From Corynebacterium sp. HMSC08A12 (GTDB lineage: Bacteria > Actinomycetota > Actinomycetes > Mycobacteriales > Mycobacteriaceae), in NCBI RefSeq assembly GCF_001807485.1, contig NZ_KV789190.1:72089-136088 (forward strand): a stretch of 64,000 bases of DNA, given 5' to 3'. Below are positions 57,341 through 64,000 of the stretch, one piece after another (within the stretch, counting starts at the first letter, position 1; the number at the start of each line of letters is the position of its first letter). The notes under the pieces are model-generated. The model worked only from the letters and a program-made list of their open reading frames with translations, made no database searches and was not told the DNA's origin. The translations under genes were made by a program, and so were the position numbers.

Positions 57341-58092
57341 CGGAGCAGAAGAGCGTGAACAGCGAAAACCAGGTGGCCGATGACCTTCCCGGTGGCTCGG
57401 CGAACCTGAGCCCCCGGGCGCAGGAGATCGCCGAGAACCTGGCGCGCGTCAGGCGCCGCATTGCGGTGGCCGGGGGAGCGGATTTGCTGCCCATCACCAA
57501 GTTCCACCCTGCTGAGGACGTGAAGCTGCTGACACAGCTGGGCGTCACCGCCGTCGGCGAGAACCGCGAACAGGAAGCGCGCGATAAGCACGCACAGTTG
57601 GCAGATACAGGTCTGCAGTTCCACATGGTGGGGCAGGTGCAGACGAAGAAGGCGAACTCCGTTGCGCGGTGGGCAGCCGCCGTGCACACCGTGGATTCGC
57701 TGAAGCTGCTGAATGCGCTGGATCGCGGCGCGGGCCTGGCTTTGGAGCGCGGCGATCGAAGCGAGCGCCTGCCGGTGCTCCTGCAATTCAGCGCCGACGG
57801 TGATCCGCAGCGCGGCGGGGCAGTGGAGGCGGACATCGACGAACTGGCCGATGCCGTGGCCGCGGCCGAGAACCTCGAGCTGCGCGGGCTGATGACGGTA
57901 CCGCCGCTGGACGCCGATCCGGCAGCCGTTTTTGCCCGGGGTCGGCAGCTCGTCGAGCGCATCACAGACCGCGTGACGGGCGCTCCCGTGTACTCCGCTG
58001 GAATGAGCGGCGACCTGGAGATTGCCATCGCGGAAGGCTCCACGCTGGTGCGTGTCGGTACGGATATAATGGGCGCGCGACCAGTACTTTAA
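57337..58092 (+). CDS. yggS: PLP homeostasis protein (YggS/PROSC family)
   Basis: PLP-binding alanine-racemase-like barrel without racemase domain. 251 residues. The PLP lysine lies in LLPITKFHPAEDV; VGENREQEARDK, FHMVGQVQTKKAN and YSAGMSGDLEIAIAEGST are family blocks. It buffers free PLP and lies beside sepF in many Gram-positives. ATG overlaps the yfiH stop. Confidence 0.93.
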   Translation: MTEQKSVNSENQVADDLPGGSANLSPRAQEIAENLARVRRRIAVAGGADLLPITKFHPAEDVKLLTQLGVTAVGENREQEARDKHAQLADTGLQFHMVGQVQTKKANSVARWAAAVHTVDSLKLLNALDRGAGLALERGDRSERLPVLLQFSADGDPQRGGAVEADIDELADAVAAAENLELRGLMTVPPLDADPAAVFARGRQLVERITDRVTGAPVYSAGMSGDLEIAIAEGSTLVRVGTDIMGARPVL

Positions 58093-58159
58093 ACCACATA
58101 GCTGCATGCAGTCCTTAACAAGCTAAGAGATTCAACCAACGGAAGGTTCCTACAGAGCA

Positions 58160-58756
58160 ATGTCAGAAAACTTCATGGACAAGACCAAGCGTTTCTTCGG
58201 TTTTGATTCCGTGGAAACCTACAACACGGATTACTACAGCGACGGCTACGGCTCTCGCGAGCGCGACCGTGCTGATCGCGCAGACCGTGTTGAGCGTGAT
58301 GCCCACGAACCTTCCTACCGTTCCCGTTCTGAGCGTGACTTTGGCGACCGCGCCGAGCGCGGCGGCCGTTATGGCCGTTCCGAGTACGCTGACCGCGCAG
58401 AGCGGGGCGACCGCGAGGATCGCTACTCTTCCCGCGGCGGAAGCCACTATTCCTCCTCCTACGCGGAGGCTCCGGTGGAGGAGAAGGATCCTTCGGCCTT
58501 CGTGTCCTTTACCTTGAGCTCCTACACCCAGGCTGGCGAGCTGGTGGAAAACCTCAAGGCTCGCGAGGTTGTCGTGTTCTCCCTCAGCGGAATGGAAAAG
58601 GGCGAGGCAAAGCGAGTACTGGACTTCGCCGCTGGCCTGAGCCGCGGCCTGGATGCACAGCTGAAGAAGCTTAAGGGTGTGCGTAACTTCATTCTGCTGC
58701 CGAAGGGCGTAACCCTGGCGCAGGATCAGCTGGATGCCATCGCGGAGACTATCTAG
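58160..58756 (+). CDS. sepF: Z-ring membrane tether SepF
   Basis: 198 residues. N-terminal amphipathic membrane-binding helix (MDKTKRFFGFD), an Arg/Asp/Ser-rich disordered linker (residues ~30-100, RADRADRVERD-type repeats), and the C-terminal FtsZ-binding domain (FVSFTLSSYTQAGELVENLK; RVLDFAAGLSRGLDAQL). SepF replaces FtsA as the membrane anchor in actinobacteria. GGAAGG ribosome site. Confidence 0.96.
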   Translation: MSENFMDKTKRFFGFDSVETYNTDYYSDGYGSRERDRADRADRVERDAHEPSYRSRSERDFGDRAERGGRYGRSEYADRAERGDREDRYSSRGGSHYSSSYAEAPVEEKDPSAFVSFTLSSYTQAGELVENLKAREVVVFSLSGMEKGEAKRVLDFAAGLSRGLDAQLKKLKGVRNFILLPKGVTLAQDQLDAIAETI

Positions 58757-58823
58757 TCTGCGCGCCAGCCGTTTTAGAAGTCTTTAACCCCTAAAAGGTC
58801 GTTAACCAATAGAGAGCTCTTAA

Positions 58824-59114
58824 GTGAACGAAATCCTGCTTCTGTTGATGTGGCTGATTCGCTTCTACATTCTGATTCTGATCTTGCGCATCATTATCGA
58901 AATGATTCAGTCCTTTTCCCGCAACTGGCGCCCGCAGCGCTGGTTCAGCATTGTGGCCGAGCCGCTGTTTGTGGTTACAGATCCCCCGGTGAAGGCGCTA
59001 AGGAAGTTGATTCCGCCGGTGCAGCTCGGTGGCGTGGGGCTGGATGTTTCCGTACTGGTTTTGTTCTTCGGACTGCAGTTGCTGAGCATGCTCTTGGGGG
59101 CATTCATTCGCTAA
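58824..59114 (+). CDS. YggT-family membrane protein
   Basis: 96 residues, two hydrophobic segments (EILLLLMWLIRFYILILILRIII and LDVSVLVLFFGLQLLSMLLGAFI in pieces). The loop RPQRWFSIVAEPLFVVTDPPVKALRKLIPP contains the family pattern EPLFVVTDPP. Usual neighbour of sepF and divIVA. GTG 58824 follows AGAGAG weakly. Confidence 0.9.
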   Translation: MNEILLLLMWLIRFYILILILRIIIEMIQSFSRNWRPQRWFSIVAEPLFVVTDPPVKALRKLIPPVQLGGVGLDVSVLVLFFGLQLLSMLLGAFIR

Positions 59115-59320
59115 TACGGGGGAGAGTGCAGCGACCGTACAGCGACGGTATGGTGCCGATACAAAGCCGGTGCAGTGCGGGGTGCAGCGACGTTACAGCT
59201 AAAAGATTGTGGGGGGATTTTCGGCTACAAAGTTCGCTAGAAGTTCACTAGCGAGGCCGATATCAGCGCATCCTTAAAGTTATAAAACTAAGGGGGTGGA
59301 TGCCGGGGGGAGACGAATGA
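59115..59320. other. Spacer after yggT
   Basis: No gene. Short repeats such as GTGCAGCGACGTTAC-like units (near 59127 and 59180) and a G-rich tract (59291-59313). TATAAA at 59280-59286 could be a further -10. Confidence 0.4.
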
Positions 59321-59355
59321 AACGGATATTCAGCAAGCTGTTGTGAATATCCGTT
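59321..59355. promoter_or_regulatory. Perfect 12-bp palindrome overlapping a predicted promoter
   Basis: AACGGATATTCA (59321-59332) and TGAATATCCGTT (59344-59355), 11 nt apart. A TTGTGA -35-like hexamer (59341-59346) lies within it, 17 bp from TAAGAT (59364-59369). Centre-to-centre spacing of 23 bp, about two helical turns, fits a dimeric repressor. Confidence 0.6.
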
Positions 59356-59373
59356 CACGGGGCTAAGATTAGA

Positions 59374-59475
59374 GACATCTTCGCGGTAAGTGAGTGAGGC
59401 TGCGGAGATGTCGTGTGTAGTGACGAAAGCCGCTGCCGGTCGAGAATGTGGGTCTTGGCCGGTGGCGGTTTTCTC
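59374..59475 (+). ncRNA. Candidate small RNA upstream of divIVA
   Basis: Two consecutive strong stem-loops. The first is 11 bp, GACATCTTCGC (59374-59384) with GCGGAGATGTC (59402-59412). The second is a 14-bp stem 59426-59439 with 59459-59472, all pairs allowed with a few G-U, ending in TTTTCTC, a classic terminator. Predicted transcript starts near 59376 from TTGTGA-N17-TAAGAT. No ORF with ribosome site fits. Not RNase P, SRP or tmRNA: their conserved sequences are absent. Alternatively it is a terminated divIVA leader. Confidence 0.5.
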
Positions 59476-59793
59476 ATTCCCTTCACCTGTTACATCGTCA
59501 GCGCGTTTCTGGCGTTACGTGTTCAAGCTAGAAAGTTGGAAAACTTTCGTATGGGGGGTGAAACCAGGGGGTGAGGCTCAGTCTGTGGTGTTGATGTGGC
59601 TGCAGTAAATTATTGTTGAGGCTGAGCTATACGGTGTTATGCCGCGCTAAGCGGCTAATCTCGATCTAAAGTTGAGACTGAACCAGCTTATGCTGGTATG
59701 CTTTGTAGCTGTTTCATAAACCATCAATAGTTCATTACTGTTGCGAACGCCTTCGAGCACTTTGAGGCAATCCGAAAGGGAAAGGGACAACCT
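59476..59793 (+). promoter_or_regulatory. divIVA promoter and leader region
   Basis: 318 bp without a gene. Small hairpins: GAAAGTT/AACTTTC (59531-59548), GCCGC/GCGGC near 59642, CCAGC/GCTGG near 59683. AAAGGGAAAGGGAC provides the ribosome site just before ATG 59794. The region is AT-richer than the genes and likely holds the divIVA promoter. Confidence 0.5.
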
Positions 59794-60942
59794 ATGCCAC
59801 TCACTCCGGCTGATGTGCACAACGTAGCTTTTAGCAAGCCGCCGATCGGCAAGCGTGGTTACAACGAGGACGAGGTCGACCAGTTCCTGGATCTCGTGGA
59901 GGACACTCTTGCGGAACTGCAGGACGAGAACTCCGACCTCAAGCTGAAGGTCGAGCAGCTGGAGTCCGGCTCTGCGAAGGGCGCTGGTGCTGCTGGCGCC
60001 GGTGCGGCAGGCGCTGCTGGCGCTTCCCAGGTTGACGAGGCCGCACTGCGTCGCCAGATCGAGTCCGACCTGCGTGGCCAGTTCGAGTCCGAGTACTCCG
60101 CGAAGCTGGAGCAGGCTCGCAAGGACGCCCGCGCTGAGGTTCAGGCACAGCAGGGCAAGGCGCAGCCGCAGGCCGCTCCCCAGGCGAACGTCGCCGAGAT
60201 CGAGAAGAAGGTCAAGGCTGACTACGAGGCCAAGCTGAAGGCAGCCGAGGATCGCGCTGCTAAGGCTGAGAAGGCCGCTGAGGATGCCAAGAAGCAGGCT
60301 CCGGCCCAGGCTTCCGCAGCTGCTGCCGCTCCGGCCGCCTCCGGCGACGGCAAGTCCGGCGTCGCAACCGCCGAGACCCACATGCAGGCAGCCCGCGTGC
60401 TGTCCCTGGCGCAGGAGATGGCCGACCGCCTGACCGGCGATGCGAAGGCAGAGTCCAACACCATGCTGGAAGAGGCTCGCGCCACCGCGAAGAAGACCAT
60501 CGACGACGCCGACAGCAGCTCCAAGAACACCCTGGCGGACGCACAGAAGCGCTCCGAGGCTCAGCTGGCGGATGCGAAGACCCGCTCCGAGAAGATGCTG
60601 GCAGACGCGGAGGAGAAGTCCAACGCACAGCTGGCAGACGCAAAGCAGAAGTCCGAGGTCATGATCTCCGACGCTACTGCTCAGTCCCAGGCACAGATCC
60701 GCTCCGCACAGGAGAAGGCAAACGCCCTGCAGGAGGACGCAGAGCGCAAGCACACCGAGATCATGAACACGGTCAAGAAGCAGCAGACCACCCTCGAGGC
60801 ACGCATCGAGGAGCTGCGCACCTACGAGCGCGAGTACCGTACCCGCCTGAAGACCTTCCTGGAGTCTCAGCTGGAAGAGCTGAACAGCCGCGGCACCGCC
60901 GCTCCGGCGGGCTCCATCGAGGTCGAGGGCGAAGACAACTAA
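59794..60942 (+). CDS. divIVA: Polar growth determinant DivIVA/Wag31
   Basis: 382-residue coiled-coil scaffold at cell poles that recruits peptidoglycan synthesis in corynebacteria. N-terminal membrane-targeting module [33 protein letters not shown] (pieces: [28 protein letters not shown]), then a long central coiled coil with Ala/Lys/Glu repeats and a Gly/Ala insert ([13 protein letters not shown]), then a second coiled coil with 11-residue-type repeats ([21 protein letters not shown] in pieces). In mycobacteria Wag31 is phosphorylated by PknA/B. Confidence 0.96.
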   Translation: MPLTPADVHNVAFSKPPIGKRGYNEDEVDQFLDLVEDTLAELQDENSDLKLKVEQLESGSAKGAGAAGAGAAGAAGASQVDEAALRRQIESDLRGQFESEYSAKLEQARKDARAEVQAQQGKAQPQAAPQANVAEIEKKVKADYEAKLKAAEDRAAKAEKAAEDAKKQAPAQASAAAAAPAASGDGKSGVATAETHMQAARVLSLAQEMADRLTGDAKAESNTMLEEARATAKKTIDDADSSSKNTLADAQKRSEAQLADAKTRSEKMLADAEEKSNAQLADAKQKSEVMISDATAQSQAQIRSAQEKANALQEDAERKHTEIMNTVKKQQTTLEARIEELRTYEREYRTRLKTFLESQLEELNSRGTAAPAGSIEVEGEDN

Positions 60943-60998
60943 TAGCGCCAGCGCCTTAGTAACGGCCCAGTACCGACCGCCAGGAGGAAACAGTAACG

Positions 60999-61157
60999 AT
61001 GCTCGCTGCAGCGATCCTCCTGGCGGTTCTCGGCTTTGCGGCCCTTGTCGTTAGCCTCGCGGTCGGATCCACCACCTGGGCCTGGATCTGCGTGACCGTA
61101 GCCCTGATCGGCGTGGCATTGTTTGTCTACGACCTGATCCGCCATCGCAAGCGCTAA
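60999..61157 (+). CDS. Small two-helix membrane protein (52 residues)
   Basis: Reads MLAAAILLAVLGFAALVVSL then a turn with GSTTWAW, then ICVTVALIGVALFVYDLI and a basic end RHRKR. AGGAGG (60982-60987) gives a strong ribosome site. Two transmembrane helices with a cytoplasmic basic tail. A small membrane protein sits at this place between divIVA and ileS in C. glutamicum; function unknown. Probably co-transcribed with divIVA. Confidence 0.85.
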   Translation: MLAAAILLAVLGFAALVVSLAVGSTTWAWICVTVALIGVALFVYDLIRHRKR

Positions 61158-61229
61158 AGGTTCGCTAAGGGCTAAGGCTCTGTTCCCGCACACGGCAGTG
61201 TAAGGTGGGAGCCGTAACTGAATATCCTT

Positions 61230-61441
61230 CAAAAGTACGCATTGATCCGGCTATCACCGGGGAGCGTTCCTGGAAGAACGGTGTCCGCACTCCACACGCG
61301 AAGGCTGGGGCGGGCACTTATTAGACCCAGGCGGAGTCGCGGCACGTCATCGCCGTAAGAGACGAAGAGGGCGTATCATGAATTACGCCAATCAGGGTGG
61401 TACCGCGCAAGGCTTTTTAGCCGATGCGTCCCTGTTTTTTT
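61230..61441 (+). promoter_or_regulatory. ileS: T-box leader of ileS with Ile (AUC) specifier
   Basis: Ultra-short specifier stem of the actinobacterial ileS type: CCGG (61247-61250) and CCGG (61257-61260) enclose CTATCA, with specifier ATC at 61253-61255. The downstream block GGGGAGCGTTCCTGGAAGAACGG matches mycobacterial ileS leaders. The universal T-box AGGGTGGTACCGCG is at 61394-61407 (UGGN bulge at 61398-61401). Uncharged tRNA-Ile is the expected ligand. Confidence 0.92.
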
Positions 61442-61442
61442 A
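61404..61442 (+). terminator. Intrinsic terminator within the ileS T-box leader
   Basis: GCGCA-AGGC (61405-61413) pairs with GCC-(GA)-TGCGT (61420-61429) around a TTTTTA loop, followed by CCCTG and seven T residues (61435-61441). The 5' arm shares bases with the T-box, so terminator and antiterminator exclude each other. Confidence 0.7.
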
Positions 61443-61509
61443 GCGAGAACGTCGCCGACAGTGAAACTGTGGGCGTCACTAAAAAGAGCGAAGAAACAGG
61501 TAGCACACC

Positions 61510-64000
61510 ATGAGCGAAGCAACCCCAGCAGGCGGCGCCTACCCGCGCGTCGATATGTCCAACGGCGGTTCGACCGCCTTCCCCGCACTCGAAGAGAACG
61601 TGCTGAAGTACTGGGAGAAGGACGGCACCTTCAACGAATCCGTTAGCTCCCGCGAGGGCAACGAGGAATACGTCTTCTACGACGGCCCGCCCTTCGCCAA
61701 CGGCCTGCCGCACTATGGCCACCTGCTGACGGGCTACGTTAAGGACATTGTTCCGCGCTATCAGACCATGCAGGGCAAGAAGGTCGCCCGCGTCTTCGGT
61801 TGGGACTGCCACGGCCTGCCCGCCGAGCTGGAGGCGGAGAAGCAGCTGGGCATCAAGGACCGCGCTGGCATCGAAGAGATGGGCATGCGCTCCTTCAACG
61901 AGTACTGCGCCACCTCCGTGCTGCGCTACACGGACGAGTGGAAGGAATACGTCACCCGCCAGGCGCGCTGGGTGGACTTCGACAACGGCTACAAGACGAT
62001 GGACCCAGGCTTCATGGAGTCCGTCATGTGGGCCTTCAAGACCCTCTACGACAAGGGCCTGATCTACCAGGGCTTCCGCGTTCTCCCGTACTCCTGGGCG
62101 GAGCACACGCCGCTGTCCAACCAGGAAACCCGCCTGGATGATTCCTACAAGATGCGCCAGGACCCGACCATCACGGTGACCTTCCCGATCACCGGTGCGA
62201 CCGAGGGCACGGCCTCTGTGAAGACCCTGGCCGAGCACCCGGAGCTCGCCGATGCCGCATTTATCGGCTGGACGACCACCCCGTGGACCACGCCGGCGAA
62301 CCTCGCTTTGGCCGTTAACCCCGAGGTGACCTACGCCACGGTGCGGATTGGGGATGACGCCGCCGGTGCCGACGGCGCGGAGGGCATGCACGGCAAGACC
62401 GTGGTGCTGGCCGACGACCTGCGCGGGGCATACGCCAAGGAGCTCGGAGAGAAGGCCGAGGTTCTGGGAACGTTCACCGGCGCGGAGCTGGAGGGAATGA
62501 CCTACGAGCCGCTGTTCGGGTATTTCGCGGAGCGTGCGGGCGAGAAGGCCGGCGCCGGCGAGGGTAGCGAGGGCGGCGTAGGCAGCCAGTTCAAGGCGGG
62601 TGCCTTCCGCGTGCTGTGCGCCGACTACGTCACCACCGCCGACGGTACCGGCGTGGTTCACCAGGCTCCGGCTTTCGGTGAGGACGATATGTTCACCTGC
62701 GAGGCAGCGGGCATCGACCTGGAGATCCCGGTGGACATGGACGGCAAGTTCACCTCCCTGGCTCCCGAATACCAGGGTCAGCTGGTCTTCGACGCGAACA
62801 AGGCGATCATCAAGGATCTGAAGGCCGCTGGCCGCGTGCTGCGCCACCAGACGATTGAACACTCCTACCCGCACTCCTGGCGCTCCGGCGAGCCGCTGAT
62901 TTACATGGCTCTGCCGTCCTGGTTCGTGGCCGTGACGAAGTTCCGCGACCGCATGGTGGAGCTGAACCACGAGCAGATCGAGTGGATGCCCTCCCACATC
63001 CGCGACGGGCAGTTCGGCAAGTGGCTGGAGGGCGCGCGCGACTGGAACATCTCGCGCAACCGCTACTGGGGCGCGCCGATCCCGGTGTGGGTCTCCGACT
63101 CCGAGGAGTACCCGCGCATGGATGTCTACGGCTCCCTGGAGGAGCTGGAGCGCGACTTCGGCCGCAAGCCGGCCTCTCTGCACCGCCCGGACATCGACGA
63201 GCTGACCCGCCCGAACCCGGACGACCCGACGGGCAAGTCCACCATGCGCCGCGTGCCGGAGGTGCTGGACTGCTGGTTCGAGTCGGGCTCCATGCCGTTT
63301 GCGCAGAAGCACTACCCGTTCGAGAACAAGGAGTGGTTCGATACTCACTCTCCGGCGGACTTCATCGTGGAGTACTCCGGCCAGACCCGTGGCTGGTTCT
63401 ACACCATGCACGTTCTGTCCACCGCGCTGTTCGACCGCCCGGCCTTCAAGAAGGTCGTGGCTCACGGCATCGTGCTGGGCGATGACGGGCTGAAGATGAG
63501 TAAGTCCAAGGGCAACTACCCGAACGTCAACGAGGTCTTCGACCGCGACGGCTCCGACGCCATGCGTTGGTTCCTGATGAGCTCGCCGATCCTGCGCGGC
63601 GGTAACTTGATCGTCACCGAGCAGGGCATCCGCGAGGGCGTGCGCCAGGCGATGCTGCCCATGTGGAATGCGTACTCCTTCTTGCGCCTCTACGCCTCCC
63701 AGCCCGCGCAGTACGATACGTCTTCCACTAACGTGCTGGACCGCTACATCCTGGCGAAGCTGCGCGACACGGTGCAGGGCGTAACCGATGCGCTGGACAA
63801 CACGGACATCGCCACCGCTTGCGACGAGGTCCGCTGGTTCTGCGACGCACTGACCAACTGGTACGTCCGCCGCTCCCGCGACCGCTTCTGGGCGGGCGAC
63901 GCCGTCCACCCCGAGGCTTTCAACACCCTGTACACCGTGCTGGAGACCCTGTGCCGTGCGGCAGCTCCGCTGCTGCCGATGACCACCGAGGTGATCTGGC
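61510..64000 (+). CDS. ileS: Isoleucyl-tRNA synthetase, N-terminal 830 residues (truncated by window edge)
   Basis: Class-I synthetase charging tRNA-Ile. HIGH signature as HYGH (residues 68-71, PHYGHLLTG), KMSKS at 662-666, and a CP1 editing domain with [17 protein letters not shown]. This is the eukaryote-like IleS type ([28 protein letters not shown]), expected to be ~1,050 residues. A low-complexity insert ([13 protein letters not shown]) occurs near residue 355. The anticodon-binding domain begins before the window ends. Ribosome site upstream of ATG 61510 is weak (AAACAGG). Controlled by the T-box leader. Confidence 0.96.
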   Translation, partial: MSEATPAGGAYPRVDMSNGGSTAFPALEENVLKYWEKDGTFNESVSSREGNEEYVFYDGPPFANGLPHYGHLLTGYVKDIVPRYQTMQGKKVARVFGWDCHGLPAELEAEKQLGIKDRAGIEEMGMRSFNEYCATSVLRYTDEWKEYVTRQARWVDFDNGYKTMDPGFMESVMWAFKTLYDKGLIYQGFRVLPYSWAEHTPLSNQETRLDDSYKMRQDPTITVTFPITGATEGTASVKTLAEHPELADAAFIGWTTTPWTTPANLALAVNPEVTYATVRIGDDAAGADGAEGMHGKTVVLADDLRGAYAKELGEKAEVLGTFTGAELEGMTYEPLFGYFAERAGEKAGAGEGSEGGVGSQFKAGAFRVLCADYVTTADGTGVVHQAPAFGEDDMFTCEAAGIDLEIPVDMDGKFTSLAPEYQGQLVFDANKAIIKDLKAAGRVLRHQTIEHSYPHSWRSGEPLIYMALPSWFVAVTKFRDRMVELNHEQIEWMPSHIRDGQFGKWLEGARDWNISRNRYWGAPIPVWVSDSEEYPRMDVYGSLEELERDFGRKPASLHRPDIDELTRPNPDDPTGKSTMRRVPEVLDCWFESGSMPFAQKHYPFENKEWFDTHSPADFIVEYSGQTRGWFYTMHVLSTALFDRPAFKKVVAHGIVLGDDGLKMSKSKGNYPNVNEVFDRDGSDAMRWFLMSSPILRGGNLIVTEQGIREGVRQAMLPMWNAYSFLRLYASQPAQYDTSSTNVLDRYILAKLRDTVQGVTDALDNTDIATACDEVRWFCDALTNWYVRRSRDRFWAGDAVHPEAFNTLYTVLETLCRAAAPLLPMTTEVIW

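Noticed and set aside
59115..59475. RNase P RNA (rnpB) in the large yggT-divIVA gap
   Set aside because: The conserved RNase P core sequences (such as GAGGAAAGTCC and the AGAGTAAGG region) are absent.
59390..59608. 72-codon ORF across the sRNA terminator
   Set aside because: It reads through a strong terminator hairpin and shows no ribosome site or protein-like composition.
61417..63909. 830-codon open frame opposite ileS
   Set aside because: It mirrors the third-codon-position bias of ileS and also crosses the T-box terminator; no recognisable domain.

Overview
The window is core chromosome of a GC-rich actinobacterium, almost certainly a Corynebacterium. The evidence is the gene order pepA-ilvE, ltsA, ctaC-ctaF, ctaE-qcrCAB, NlpC/P60 pair, pimB, aroG, pknL, mptA, idsA, metF and a dcw cluster that lacks ftsA and ends in sepF, yggT, divIVA and ileS. 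This is the order I know from C. glutamicum, although this sequence clearly belongs to another species. I cannot fix the species. I see no rRNA, tRNA, insertion sequence, prophage, toxin-antitoxin pair or CRISPR array.

Layout. 1-6.8 kb: shared E2 acyltransferase (sucB, cut by the window edge), a small conserved protein, leucyl aminopeptidase, branched-chain aminotransferase, cobT, a DUF3043 membrane protein and an A-type Fe-S carrier. 6.9-18.8 kb: the ltsA amidotransferase and pyruvate:quinone oxidoreductase, then the respiratory block ctaC-ctaF, trpD, ctaE-qcrC-qcrA-qcrB. This block encodes most of the cytochrome bc1-aa3 supercomplex. 18.8-38.9 kb: an exonuclease, two NlpC/P60 peptidoglycan hydrolases (the first behind a probable c-di-AMP riboswitch), PI-mannoside mannosyltransferase, glucokinase, two acyltransferases, an exoribonuclease, DAHP synthase, the PknL kinase with its putative DNA-binding substrate, an idsA-crtI-like-mptA operon and metF under a McbR-type operator. 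39-61.5 kb: the division and cell-wall cluster mraZ-rsmH-ftsL-ftsI-murE-murF-mraY-murD-ftsW-murG-murC-ftsQ-ftsZ-yfiH-yggS-sepF-yggT, then divIVA, a 52-residue membrane protein and ileS behind a T-box leader (ileS runs off the right edge).

The genes fit three themes. One is aerobic respiration (poxB feeding menaquinone, then bc1-aa3). The second is envelope construction (lipid II synthesis, septal synthesis and hydrolysis, LtsA amidation, PIM/lipomannan mannosylation, polyprenyl synthesis). The third is control of polar growth (PknL, FtsZ, SepF, Wag31/DivIVA). Many ORFs overlap by ATGA or GTGA, indicating translational coupling. At least ten monocistronic starts have a -10-like hexamer only 4-8 nt upstream and no Shine-Dalgarno sequence, as expected for leaderless transcripts.

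I found no clear new multi-gene system. The most interesting items are non-coding: a candidate small RNA with a palindromic operator upstream of divIVA, a long imperfect inverted repeat between mraZ and rsmH, a recurrent TGACGCC motif, and an ileS T-box that carries what looks like a real intrinsic terminator. Among proteins, the CrtI-like oxidoreductase inside the idsA-mptA operon and a Glu-to-Gln change at the expected catalytic position of CobT deserve a second look.
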